Assembly (NCBI RefSeq): GCF_003473485.1
Contig: NC_053049.1
Span: 15,872,001 to 15,936,000 of the forward strand
Length of the DNA: 64,000 bases
Reading direction: 5' to 3'
From: Medicago truncatula
Lineage: Eukaryota > Streptophyta > Magnoliopsida > Fabales > Fabaceae
Numbering within the stretch: the stretch's first letter is position 1; each line of letters begins with the position of its first letter. The position numbers and the translations under genes are program-made. Shown here in pieces: positions 45,975 to 61,600 of the stretch. The notes beneath the pieces were generated by a model, which made no database searches, was not told the origin of the DNA, and saw only the letters and a list, made by a program, of their open reading frames with translations.

Positions 45975-46160
45975 TAACGATACACCATTCATCTTCTTTA
46001 TTGATGAATTTGATTCTACTGTACCCAAGAGAGAAGACACGTGATGAAGTTGATAGAAGGATTGTTTCACAAGTCTTGAATCTTATGGATTGATTGAAAT
46101 CATGTGCTTATATTATGCTTATTGGTGCTACTAATCATCCTAATAGCATTGGTGCTACTA
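45975..46160 (+). pseudogene. CDC48/p97-like AAA-ATPase fragment
   Basis: Near 45990 the frame reads PFIFFIDEFDSTVPKRE, the Walker B region of the first AAA domain of CDC48 (IIFIDEIDSIAPKRE in the family). After a one-base slip it reads DEVDRRIVSQVLNLMD, a TGA, then CAYIMLIGATNHPNSI, the sensor-1/SRH region. No introns interrupt these ~60 codons, and nothing of the N-domain or Walker A is seen upstream. The Arg-finger part is replaced by a local duplication of TTATATTATGCTTATTGGTGC (about 46109 and 46170). A retro- or fragment-derived pseudogene. Confidence 0.8.
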
Positions 46161-46169
46161 ATTTTGTGC

Positions 46170-47700
46170 TTATATTATGCTTATTGGTGCCACTAATTTT
46201 GAAGATGTGTTGGTATTCAATAGCGTCTATGAAAAGAAACCTTATAAACAAGAGGCTTATGAGTAAATCAATTAGTGAAGATGGTGTTTTTATGCACAAT
46301 ACTTTGTCAAAATGTTGTGTGAATGCTTCCAAATTTGAATTGGTTGAGTTGTTGTATGAAGAAATAGAAGGTACCATTGTTCTGGATGGTTATGGCAAGA
46401 AATTTATGTGTGAATGGATGGAGAACATATTGTGTAGTGGGATGCAGTGCACTAATTGCAAGCTTGCTAGTTGGACAATGAAGTTATCCCTCACTTTTTT
46501 CTTTGATTATATAAATATATATATGATTTATATGATGGAAAATTGGTATGAACAACTTAGAAAGTGGGGAATAGTACTGATGGCTGCACTATGTCATTTA
46601 TTAGAGAAAATTCTAAATTCAAAAATTGGCATTTCATGCACTATATACCATCTTGGTTAGGTGATAGGGTGGTAAGCATTAACTCTCCTTTAAAAGAAGC
46701 TACTGGTGAGAAGGTTATTTTGTTTATGAATCTTGAGCTTCATTCCTTGAAGTCGAAGCTAAATTTCACTTTTTCACATTTTCACGTTTGCTCTCTTTCT
46801 TTCTCTCTTTTCACCAAAGTTCATCTTCTCAATAATACTTGCTCCACGAATCTAAATTTCATTGATGTGAGGTTTGGAGTTACCGAATTCACAGCACCTC
46901 AGAGATTTGTTTTCCAGGCTTTGCATTAAGTTGACTAATGATTTCTCTACCAACTTGTCTTGCTTTATCTTTCCTTAATGACTTCTATGCATAAGTACAC
47001 ATTTTGTGGTTTTTTCTGTATATACAGAATTGTGTTTATGGCTTTCATTGGCGCTCTTATTCCAGCTTCTTTAATAGAACAGTTGTTTTACCTGAACATC
47101 AAAATACAGGTACGTATGCGATACTATATGTGTTTATCTTTATACATCTCTTACTTTTTTATCTTCTATAACTTATGCACATTTCCTAAATACACACAAA
47201 AACCTAATTAAGTCATTGTATTTGACATTCATTTGAGAGTTCTTTGCACTGATGTACTTGTTTATTGAATATTATTTCCTCCTTTATTGTCTTTAGTCTT
47301 TCTAATTCTAAATTGACCCTTCTATCTAAAAATGTGTTTCATGAGGCTGTCCAATATATTCTATAATAACAAAGATCTGTAGTTCTGTTCAATGCAACAA
47401 GAAGAAAGTTTTTTCCCAATTGATAGTGTTAGGTACATGGATAATTGACAACCATAGAATGTTGTCATGTAAAAATTTCAAAACAGAACATTTAACTCTG
47501 TATATCTTTTAGTCGTTGTTATGTATAGTTATCCTCAGTCTTCCTGTCTCTAATTATACGTACAATTGTGGTCTATTCTCCAAACCAGCATAGGATATTT
47601 GCTTTTGTCTAACTGCATATATCCGAAGAGTCTTCACTTCCTTGGCATTTGATCTTCCTGTTCAATTACAACAAAGGAAAACGGTGTTTGTTCCGATATC
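46170..47700. other. No gene recognised; duplicated CRK downstream flank from 46920
   Basis: A 188-codon frame (46094-46660) starts in the CDC48-like piece and continues with no known domain. From 46918 to 47340, GCTTTGCATTAAGTTGA, ATTTCTCTACCAACTTGTCT and TGCACTGATGTACTTGTTTA recur at 51195-51665 downstream of the next kinase gene. This dates the flank to the kinase duplication. Confidence 0.7.
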
Positions 47701-47701
47701 C

Positions 47702-50740
<3,039 letters not shown>

Positions 50741-52099
50741 GGAGTACTATGTTCCTATTGCATGATTCCAATTATTGCCAATGATGTTGTAATGATAATT
50801 GAGCTATTATATTTAGAAGTCCAAAGCAAATGATGCTGTAATGATAGAAAATTTGAGTCATGAATTTATGTTTACCAAGTCCACTCTTCATGTGTTTGTA
50901 TTGATAGATATTTTAGAAAAGTCAAAGGATATTATTGGTCATGAATCAAGATAAGAAATTATTTGTCATTATGTTTACTGTAATTCCTTTTTCTATATAA
51001 ACAGTCTTGGACTGTAGAAATAAAATATGAAAGAATTATTCCTCTAATCTCTCATATGATTTCTTATATGTTTTTCTAGATATATGAAAGAGAAATTATT
51101 TAAAAGTTTGTATTCAACTGACTACTACTTTGTTTGCCGGCCTCCAAGTTTAATTAAATTGTTATATTTCCTTATAAAATTGACCTGGTTTTCCATGCTT
51201 TGCATTAAGTATACAAAATGTAGTTAAGTTTTGACTGATGATTTCTCTACCAACTTGTCTTGCTTTATCTTTAATTAATGTTTTCTATACAGCAGTACGT
51301 ATTTTAAGGTTGTATCGCTCTTACTGTCTCTGACTAGAGAATTGTGTTTATGGCTTCTCATTAGTCTCTTATTCCAGCTTCTTTAATAGAACAATTGTTT
51401 TATCTGAACATCAAAATACAGGTACCGTATGCGATAAATACATTAGCTTCTTTAATAGAACAATTGTTTTATCTTTACATATCTCTTACTTTTTATCTTC
51501 TACAATTTATGCACATTTTAAAAGTACACACAAAAACCGAAAGACACTGTCTTTGACATTCATTTAAGAGTTATTTGCACTGATGTACTTGTTTATTGAA
51601 TATTATTTCCTCTTTCAATGTCTTAATTAGTCTTTCTGATTCTAAATTGACCCTTCTAGCTAAATATTTGTTTTATGATTTAGCTGAAACTGAACTTTGG
51701 ATTTGGTCTACAAGGTTAATATGGATCTCAGACAGTGCATTTTCCAATGTTGGTGGAAGAGGTAATATACTTTTTCCTTAACTATTAATTTTTTTATTTT
51801 ATTTTAAGCAACATTAGACAGTGCATTATGTCACTTCTGAAATTTAACTGCAATATCACATTCCATGCTATGCAAGATTCATTTCTAAAGTAACAAGTTA
51901 ATCATCGTCTAAGGAGCTTTTTCGATCACAAATAAAATTATAAAACCAAAATGAAGGACATTTGATTCAAGGCTGTCTTCTTTTTTAGTAATAGTTTGTT
52001 TAATTAAGGCTTGTTCGCAGAAAAGTATTTATCGAGTTACAAGCCAGTTTGAGTAATCTTCTACACAAACATTTATGAAAAAAATATTAAAGGAATCAA
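50741..52099. other. CRK intergenic spacer (A promoter, B downstream flank)
   Basis: The A-gene promoter side is AT-rich without a clear TATA box that I can assign. 51195-51665 matches the flank downstream of gene A, and 51712-51790 (CTCAGACAGTGCATTTTCCAATG) matches the flank of pseudogene C at 58510-58590. TAATAGAACAATTGTTTTATCT is repeated at 51385 and 51453. Confidence 0.75.
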
Positions 52100-55000
52100 C
52101 TATCTAGGCGAAACAATAGTTATGGGTACTTCATCAACATAATTATCCTTATAACTTTTTAAAGTTGGATCGTCCTCCGTCATTCTTCCTACTGAAAATG
52201 CCGGTTGCTTGGGTTTTGGAATGGGCATTGTGTCACTGCCTAGCATAGCAACGACCGTGGACATGGTTGGTCGATCTGCAGCATCTTGTTGTACACACAA
52301 TAAACCAATGTGTATGCACTTCATAACCTCACTTTCAATGTATGATTTTTTGTGGATTGGATCTATTAATTCCAAGCTTTTTCCTTCACACCAAAGCTTC
52401 CAAGTCTGCATACAAATATGCAAAGTTAGACGCTTTAGTTGAAATATTGTTAGCAAAATTTTAAAATACTTTTATTTTTTGATAGTTGGTTCATGACATG
52501 ATATCCCATTAGACCCCTTATGTTCAAGTGACCTAATATTTCCGTCTTGCTACCTCAAGTATTTTTCCAAACAAAAATGGTTAGAAGTAAGCACAAGGTA
52601 TGTTTGTATATTATCATTGTTTTATAACCAATAGGATTTCATTTATAGGGCTTGCAAGAATTTCACAAAATATAAAACTATTTATGTGTGCTAAGTGGAA
52701 TAGTATGGTCATCAACTTCTTTTTCCATTTAATATCAGTTTGTTGATGAAATGTGATTAGCCAAACTCACATATAATAGAAGACTTTGCCTATGTTCTGA
52801 AAGTATGAATTCACCATTCCTTTTTCCATACACAATTTCTAATACAAGAACTCCAAAGCTGAAAACATCGGATTTCACTGAAAATAATCCAGCCATAGCA
52901 TATTCTGGAGCCATGTATCCGCTGTTTAAAGTCAAAAGTACATTGTCAGACTCAGAGTTGTGAATTATGTGAACTTTTCTAATATTTGTTTGAAAATAGA
53001 GTTGCCAATAAACACTTACTAGGTGCCAATAACTCTTTTTGTTTTTGTCTGACTTTGACCTTTTTCAAATTTCCTTGCTAATCCAAAATCTGATATTTTC
53101 GGATTCATTTCATCATCCAGAAGAACATTGCTGGCTTTCAGATCTCTATGGATAACTCTAAGTCGAGAATCTTGGTGAAGGTATAAAAGTCCTCTTGCGA
53201 TTCCATTGATAATACTTAGTCGTAATGTCCAATCTAGTTTCTTATGCTGTTCTTCATCTAACATGCAAATGAACATTGTATTCATGTTATTGAGGAAAAA
53301 ATAGAGACTGTTATTCACTTTTTCCATCATAATTGTTTTATACGAAAATTATATACTATGTCATTTCAATTTATCTCCCAATATGAAAAATGTTCCCATT
53401 TAAGATTATTCTTTGTAATGTTACAGTTTTTTTTCTTAGTCTAACATCCTTTTACCTCATGAATTTACCACCTTTACCGCTAGATGTATAGTAACTTCTT
53501 ATAGTCAGAACTAACTTGGAGCAAGTAAAAAAATTATAATCATGAAAGCAAATAGGTTGAATAATGTTTATGTCAAAACATACCGAAAAGGTGAAAGTCA
53601 AGGCTTGAATTCGGCATGTATTCATATACTAGTATCTTTTCATTTCCTTCAATGCAGCAACCCAAGAGTCTCACGAGGTTTCTGTGTTGCAGTTTAGCTA
53701 TGAAAATTACTTCATTCTTGAACTCCTCTGAACCTTGACCCGACGTTTCTGCAAGCCTTTTGACTGCAATTTCTGTCCCATCTGGTAAAGTACCCTAACA
53801 AAGATATAGGAAATAAATTTAAGAGATCATGAATGTGTCATAGTTTTGAACCAAAAGTATATATGCTAGGAAACTTGGCTTCTTTATCCATTTCATTCAT
53901 ACCTTGAAAACAGGTCCAAAGCCACCTTCTCCTAATTTTGATGATGATGAAAAGTAATTAGTGGCATGTTGAATTACAGAAAAAGGGATCGTAGGAAGGT
54001 CTCCATTCAATGTATCATCTATATTCAATGTTTTCCTCAACAGAAATCCACCTACCAAGGAAGCTAGTAAGTTTGAATAAAGATACGATGTAATAGGTAA
54101 ATTTGTGAAATGTGCTTAGAGAACTTTAAACATGTATGTAACTTTTATAGTTACCTTTACATAACCCATTCTTTCTCCAGTAGTAGTAGACACAACAACA
54201 TAGGAGAGCTACTGCCATTAGTACACTTACTAAGATGATGATCAAGGTTTTTTTGTTACTTGCACCTTCCTGCTTGGCTGCAAAAGTAACATGGATTAAA
54301 ATGATGCATTTAATTTCTCATTTATAGGTCAAATGAATTTCAAATGGGCAATGAATACAATAGGGAGTTTTAGGCCCTATTTACTTTCTGAAAATATTTT
54401 CTATTTTCATTTTCTAAATTATGTAATCATATAAATTTGATAGTAAGAAGACGCGAGACTCTTTAAGTGAACTATTGCGAGAAAATAAAATACTATCTAG
54501 GGGCGATGTATTTCAGAAAAGGGAAATGCTCAATTTTACGAAATCCAGAAGCACGAAGCCGAAGAATTAATTTTTATTGCCAATTATTACACCAACTGCA
54601 CCGCCTGATTTCCACCAAAACCAAATTAATTGTTTTTGAATATCTATAAAAGGAAAGAAGGCGTTATTCTTCTCTTTCGTGTGTAGGTTGCTCGTAATAA
54701 ATAGCAATGCTCTTCAGAATATAATGAGTACGATTCTTTTGACATTGTCATTGTTTCTAAAAAATGCACACAATTATTCACTTCAAGACTTTATTATCTC
54801 GTTAGAAAATCAAACTAGCACAAATTTTAAAAATGAAACTAAAAAATGTTTTCACAAAGTCAACATGGCCTTAAATTTCAAGTGCATCAATGTTTTACAA
54901 AAATATAGTTTTCAGTGTTAAGTAGGAAAACCTATGGCCAACAATCTCACCATTGGTATGTGTTTTGACACCAAAGGAGTATTAAATAAAGGTTCAGGGT

Positions 55001-56303
55001 TTGATTTCTATAGCTAATAAATTTTCCCTCAACCCTAATGTATTTGCAGTGTGTACAAAATCTTAATTTAGGGTTTAGAACTATTTAGGTCATGCCTTGA
55101 GAATGCTCTCACGGGGGCTTGGTTTTCCATGACTTAGGCGAAGTAACTTGGGCCCTAAGTCACGTTTAGAGCGTTCCAGATGCTTCTAGAAGCTCTTTGA
55201 GGCGGCGCCTTTAGAGAGACTCGTCTAGGGCTCTTTCGGCCCTTCTGGAGGGCATTGTGCCCTTAATTATATATTGACGGTCCACAACCTCCCAAGCACG
55301 AGTCTTGGGACAAGGCGAAGTGATTAATTATGAAATTGATGGCCCACCTAACAAATTAATCACTAACATTTTCCTATAAAAAGAAAAACTCAAAAAATAT
55401 TTGACCTATGACATCCAGCTTAATTGATGGAACAAATAAACTACAAAGATCAACATGGTTTTATCTATATACTGATCCATAATTTTCATAAATCTAAACG
55501 TTGATGATATTGATGTTACCTTGATTTGGCTTAAGTGAAGAGGATCCACTTTGGTCATTTAACTGGAAGAACTTTTGATCATCAAACTTGATTCCACAAC
55601 TCGGAACAACAACTTCCCATGCTACCTTTGTTCCACAACACTTGGGAACTAAGTCCAACACAGCCTCCAAACACTGTCTGCACCCTTCCTTATCAAGCTC
55701 TCTAGCACACTGCAGAAATCCATATCTTTTACCAGTTTCATTCGAATTAAACTCACTCGCTCCCCATGATTGATTAGTCTCTACCGTCACTTTTCTTATC
55801 AAAATCCCTATGTAATCCTCTACTTTTGTAAGTTCAGTTGAGTCTTTTATCTTTTTCGATCCAGTAACATTCCATGACGGTGTGATGGAAACATTTCCAA
55901 AGAAATTCTTGTTAGAGTAACGGATTATGCATACATCATAAAATATAACAGCTGTGTCGCTGTTAAGACAACGTTGAGCAATTTCTTTGACAGCAGTGTT
56001 GATACAAAATTGACAGAAACTTCCTGTGACGTCAGCCCGACAATCATAGTTTCCATAAACATCATCACTGGTGGTGTTGTTGCTGCCTATTTTGTTGTTG
56101 TTAAATTCTGTTCCCGCGGCAGAATCAGAGTTTATCCACAAGAGTAATTTGTTTACGTTGGATTTGTATGAAGCTGTGAGAGATTTTTCTGTTGAGTTTT
56201 GACAAAAACTGTACAAGAAAATAGGAACTTGTGCACTTGTTGGTGTGAAGTGAAAGAGAAAAAGAAGTAAGAGCATGAAGTTATGAATGCTGATACATGC
56301 CAT
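52100..56303 (-). CDS. Cysteine-rich receptor-like kinase (CRK, DUF26), gene B, 653 aa
   Basis: Seven exons: 56303-55520, 54277-54155, 54051-53903, 53794-53584, 53257-53020, 52921-52771, 52405-52100. All are GT-AG and phases match gene A (1962 nt). Signal peptide about 1-25 ([16 protein letters not shown]). Two DUF26 domains with standard spacing: C88, C97, C100 and C199, C208, C211. The transmembrane segment reads [20 protein letters not shown]. Kinase motifs: [43 protein letters not shown]; an intact RD kinase. The first intron (1242 bp) is much longer than in gene A and holds a Tourist-like MITE and a GC-richer insert. Gene B is closer to pseudogene C than to A, sharing [15 protein letters not shown]-type stretches such as [11 protein letters not shown]. 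Confidence 0.95.
54373..54870. mobile_element. Tourist/Harbinger-like MITE, 498 bp, in CRK gene B intron 1
   Basis: GGCCCTATTTACTTTCTGAA with AATATTTTCTATTTTC (from 54373) faces its imperfect inverse GAAACTAAAAAATGTTTTC with ACAAAGTCAACATGGCC (to 54870). TTA flanks both ends (54370-54372 and 54871-54873), the Tourist/PIF-Harbinger target duplication. Two short frames inside (54467, 54679) carry no domain. The left ~150 bp resembles 33253-33400. Confidence 0.75.
55080..55340. other. GC-richer insert in CRK gene B intron 1
   Basis: CTCACGGGGGCTTGG, GAGGCGGCGCCTTTAGAGAG and CTTTCGGCCCTTCTGGAGGG contrast with AT-rich intron around it. CTTCTAGAAG is palindromic and AAGTGATTAATTATGAAATT / CAAATTAATCACT forms a hairpin-like pair near 55320-55365. 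No coding frame. It could be an unclassified short transposon or SINE. Confidence 0.4.
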
Positions 56304-57330
56304 GGTGAGTTGTGATTTGTGAATGTTCTTTTAATTTATCTTCAATCTTATGTGACAAAACTCATTGATGTTCAACCATATATTTGTCACAAAAGTCAAA
56401 ACATATTTGATTTAATGTATGAAGATTCATAGCAGTCTTTCATGAATAAAAACAATAATAATTATTCAGTACTCCCTCCAGTCTTGAATTAAACATGTTT
56501 TGATTTTGTTTATATTTAAAATATGAGAGAGTAGTCTTGAGGGGTAACAAGATCACCTAACTAACTCATTTATGTCCCAATATGCTATGACAATATCTGC
56601 CGCATAGACCCACAAAGTTTTGCATTAAATTCAACAAATTTTTTTACTTTTATAAAGTCAAATCTATCACTTTTCACTATTTTCCAATACAATAAAGAAG
56701 TTAACCAAACAAGTAAATTATATTGAATATGTTCTCAAGAGTGTGACTAATAAGAACACAATTTAGCATTTCCCTTAAGATATAACAAATGCTAATGTGT
56801 CGTAAAGACATTATTTAAAAAGTCTAAAATTGTAAGTATTCATTGGACTTTTTTTTGTTTTTCTTTTAGTTTTTCATAGGTTCTTCTATCGGATGTGATC
56901 TTATTTAAATTGTGTCAGACATTAAATGTTGGTACTTCTTCAATTAAGAATTTAAACATTGTTGGTTTACAATGATGGGAGAGTCCAATCTCATCCGCTA
57001 GACTAAACTTTGTTGATAGAAGTTATGTTTTATTAAATTGTTAATATATCTTAACTTCCCAATGATTAATTATATATTTTGAAAAAAAAAGAGAGTATAT
57101 ATCTTAACCTCTCAATGATTAATTACTTTGTTTGGAAACATTTAACAATATCTTTTAACAGATATGAACAAGATCCTAATTAAGATATTATTAGGAATTA
57201 TAAATCAGCATATTGTGCAAGGCTGTAAAGCTAGTCAAAGCCATCCAATTTGATTTAGCTTAATTGAGGGAATTCATTCCCATTGTTTTATTATTCCTTC
57301 TATTCCCATTAATGTTGACTTTAGCGTTAG
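56304..57330. other. CRK gene B upstream region; no gene recognised
   Basis: AT-rich. TACTCCCTCCAGTCTTGAATT at about 56471 is a Stowaway-like end. TGATTAATTA with TATATCTTAACYTYCCAATG is repeated near 57045 and 57100. Confidence 0.5.
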
Positions 57331-57333
57331 GGT

Positions 57334-57614
57334 AGTCGATTCTAAATATTTACGATAGCGTCGGACTGACAAACTCTAAAAGGATTTGTTGACATTTTTA
57401 TTTTGAATTTAATAGCCTCGGCCACGCAAAGAGTCGGCTTTTAAATTGGCTAAACTTACGCTATATTAGCCTCAGAGGGCGGATAGCCGACTCTACCCAG
57501 TAGCTTCTAATTTTTTAGCCGCATATGACACCAACGCTAATTCAGTCTTAGCGTCAGTTTTTACACAGTTAGAGTGGGTTTTAGGCCGACGCTAAAACAT
57601 TGTCTTCTTGTAGT
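57334..57614 (-). mobile_element. CACTA (En/Spm) terminal fragment
   Basis: The right edge reads AACATTGTCTTCTTGTAGTT, whose inverse AACTACAAGAAGACAATG resembles the CACTACAAGAAR terminus of CACTA elements with the first base changed. Inside are many subterminal-type repeats around AGCGTCGG/CCGACGCT (GATAGCGTCGGAC, TTAGCGTCAG, GGCCGACGCTAAAAC, CAACGCTAAT). No transposase is present. Confidence 0.65.
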
Positions 57615-57741
57615 TATACACGTCTTTTAAATTGTATTATATGTGAATGTTTTAAATATTAGATTGTAAATACTAACATTTGGAAGGTTTAATTATGCAA
57701 TTGGTGTCTATAAATAGGGTCACTTGAATTTAAGTCTTTAC

Positions 57742-57894
57742 AAAACCAAATCCTCTCAATTTGAGCATACAATTTCAAATTACTATAAATATAAAACCAA
57801 ATCCTTTCAATTTGACCATACAATTTCAAATCACTATAAATATAAAACCAAATCCTTTCAATTTGACCTTACAATTTCAAATCTCTATAAATTT
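57742..57894. repeat. Three tandem 51-bp units
   Basis: AAAACCAAATCCTYTCAATTTG with CATACAATTTCAAAT and CTATAAATAT recurs at exact 51-bp steps (key C at 57746, 57797, 57848). As 51 is divisible by three, a plus-strand frame runs through as a 17-residue repeat (YKTKSFQFDHTISNHYK), but no gene structure surrounds it. The repeated CTATAAAT could also act as TATA-like elements. Confidence 0.9.
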
Positions 57895-57899
57895 AGCTC

Positions 57900-58696
57900 C
57901 TCTGGTTGATTTTTTTTACCGAAGTTGCTAGAATTTGTAGACATGTAATGACAAAAATGCCCTATATATAAGCACCTTTTGCTTTTTTCACTCTAATTAA
58001 GAAAAGTTGGTAGTGTAGTTAATGTGTCCATCTTAGGTATGAATGTACCTAAAATAAACTCTAATTAGGTTTTTTTTTATTTTTTCCGGTGCTATAGTAT
58101 CACTAAGTTAGCACTTGATTAACTACTGTAATAGTTATTTATGTGACTGTAATACTTTGACTAACAGCAAACACTTTAGCTTCAAAGTTCAGAATCCAGC
58201 TTTTTCTCTAAATTATACAAAATGAAATATTATAGTAAAAGTTCAGAAAGCACTATGAAAAACGAAGTGGAATCTGTTACACCTTGCTGCTCAGAACATA
58301 AGACAGAAACTGTATTCTTCGAGTAAGTGTAAACTCAAAAAAAGAAAAAGAAAATTTGAGAGAGAAGAAATATTCTTATCATTCATCATAAGCTATTGGC
58401 TCACAAATACAACATTATATAGCTATTACATCAGGGAGGAAATAACTGAATGAGTAAATAACATAATTGCATCTATCTTCTAGTCCTATCAGAATCCAAC
58501 CTTAGTATAAATCTCAGAAAGTGCATTATCCAATGATGGTTGGTGGAGAGATAATATACTTTTTCCATTATTAATTTTCAATTTGAAGAAACAAAATTTG
58601 TCATCAATTTTCTTCCATAATCTTTTGCATTGATTTGTACAATTCAGGCTTGTTCACAGTAAAATATTTATGATTTTGTTTTTAAAAAAGAATCAA
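57900..58696. other. Spacer downstream of CRK pseudogene C
   Basis: AT-rich. 58500-58590 matches the gene B downstream flank (AGTGCATTATCCAATGATGG). No ORF of note. Confidence 0.6.
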
Positions 58697-61600
58697 CTAT
58701 CTAGGGGAAACACTACTTATAGGTACTTCATCAACATAATTATCCTTGGAACTTTTTGAATTTGAATCTTCTAGGTTTGACATTCTTCCAACTGAAAATG
58801 CTGCTTTCATGGGTTTCGGAAGAGGCATTGTGTCACTTCCTAGCATGAGAACGACGGTGGACATGGTTGGTCGATCTGCTGCATCTTCTTGTATGCACAA
58901 TAAACCATTGTGTATGCATCGCAGAACCTCACTTTCAATGTATGATTCTTTGTGGATTGGATCTATTATTTCCAAACTTTTTCTTTCGCACCAAAGTTTC
59001 CAAGTCTGCATATAGTTATGAATAATTAGTCACTTGAGTTGAAAAATTGTTGTAAAAAAGCAAAAATACAGTAATATGTCATCATAACTTTTTGTGTAGT
59101 TGGTTATTGACGCTTGATTTTCTAATTTGTTGATGAAAGATGTGATCAAGAAAACTCATATGAAGTAGAAGACTTTCCCTATGATCCAAAAGAAAGAATC
59201 CACTGTTCCTTTTCCCATAAACGATTTCTAATAAAAGTACTCCAAAGCTAAAAACATCAGATTTCACTGAAAATAATCCAGCCATAGCATATTCTGGAGC
59301 CATGTATCCGCTGTTTAAAATGCACAGATCACTGTTAGTTGCGAATAATGTAAAATTTTCTAATATTTGTTTTAAAAAGAGTTGTCAATAACACTTGCTA
59401 GGTTCCCATAACTCTTTTTGTTTCTGTCTGACTTTGGCCTTTCTCAAATTTTCTTGCCAATCCAAAATCTGATATTTTTGGATTCATTTCATCATCTAGA
59501 AGAACGTTGCAGGCTTTAAGGTCTCTATGGATAACTCTAAGTCGAGAATCCTGGTGAAGGTATAAAAGTCCTCGTGATTCCATTGATAATACTCAATCGT
59601 AATGTCCAATCGAGTTGCTTATGCTATTCCTCATCTGCCACACAAATGAACATTTTATTCTTGTTATTGACGAATAAAGCGGAGATTCTTATTCAATTTT
59701 CCATCATAGTTATTTTATAGGTGAACTCACTGATATGGTATTTCAGTTTAAACTTCCAATATGAGAATTGCGCCTATACTCAAGATTATTCTTTATAATG
59801 GTACACTCTTTTATAAGTTCAAATTTTTTTACATCATGGGAGTTCCACCTTTACTGCTAGACATATAGTAAAAACTAACTTTGTCTAATTAGAAATAAAT
59901 TTCAGCAAGTAGAAAAAGTTATAAAATCATGAAAACAAATAGGTTGAATAGAGTTTTTGTCAGAGCTTACTGAAAAGGTGAAAGTCAAGGCTTGAATTTG
60001 GCTTATAGTCATATACTAGTATCTTTTCGCTTTCCTCAATGCAGCAACCTAAGAGTTTCACGAGGTTTCTGTGTTTCAGTTTAGCTATAAAGATTACTTC
60101 ATTCTTGAATTCCTCTGCACCTTGATCAGACGTTTCTGCAAGCCTTTTTACCGCAATTTCTGTTCCATCTGCTAAGGTACCCTAATAGAAAATAAAGTAA
60201 AAGATCATGAATGTGTCGAAGCTTTGAAACAAAATTATATATGCATGTGCATCTTGGCTTCTTGATCCAATTTTTTCATACCTTGTAAACAGGACCAAAT
60301 CCACCTTCTCCTAACTTTGATGATTCTGAAAAGTAATTAGTTGCATGTTGAATTACAGTAAAAGGGATTGTAGGAAGGTCTCCATTCAATGTATCCTCTC
60401 TGTGGATATGATCATGAAAATCGATAGTAGTAGTGTTCCTCAACATCAATCCACCTATCAAGGAAGCTGGTAAGTTTGAATAAAGACATTATCTTCGGTA
60501 AATTTCTGAAATGTATCTAGAGAACTTGTTAAAATTACCTTCAGATACAACAACATAGGATTGCTACTGCTACCAGTACCCTTACGATGGTGATTATCAA
60601 GGTCTTGTTGTTGCTTGCATCTTCATGCGTGGCTGCAAAGGTAACATGGATTAAAACGATGCATTTATTTTCTCAATTTATTGGTCAAATGCATTTCACA
60701 TGGACATGAATTTACTAGAAAATTTTAATTTTCATGTGCATAAGTGATCATTAATCTAATTTTCATTGTAAATTAACCACCATATCTCATCAAATATTTG
60801 ACTGATTGCCTCGAGCTGAATCAGGTCAAAATCAAGACTTCTAACTTAATTGCAACAATCATACGCGATACTTTTATTAACAAGATTATGTCTGTTTCCT
60901 TCGCTTACACTTAGCAATTTATAGCATGACCAATTTGTTTTAGAATTTGCTGTTTGTGCACAGTACAAAGAACAAATGAAGCACAAAGGTCAACAAGGTT
61001 TTAATTAAGATTTTGGCAGTCTCTACGATCAGGGTTTTAAATAAAGGTTTGCAACCGTGATCTGGGACACATCATTAAGGTTTTTGATGTTGCCATGATT
61101 GCGATTAAAACCTCATCGGCCACATTTGACCAGAGTTCTCCACAATATAAAAAATCACATTGCAATCACAATCTATTTCTTCTACTGCTATTTAAAACCA
61201 TGTCTGCAACCACGACAGCAGTTGTATTAACCATAAATTCATTAGTGGTTGTTAATGGAGTTGAAGTCACTAAATTCTGATGAGTTCGTATCGATTTATA
61301 TCTAATTGCTCCTCTTTGCAATCTAAACCTTGAAAGGAATAGAAATTAACAAGCCCTATATTGATGTTACCTTGGAAGGAGGATCCTGGTTGGTCATTTA
61401 ACTGAAGGAACTTTTGATCATCAAACTTGATCCCACAACTTGGAACTACAACTTCCCATGCAACCTTTGTCCCACAACACCTGGGAACTAAGTCCGACAC
61501 AATCTCCAAACACTGTCTGCACCCATCAGTCAAGGTCTTTAGCACACTGCAGAAATCCATACCTTTTACCAGTCTCACTCGAATTAAACTCATTCGATGC

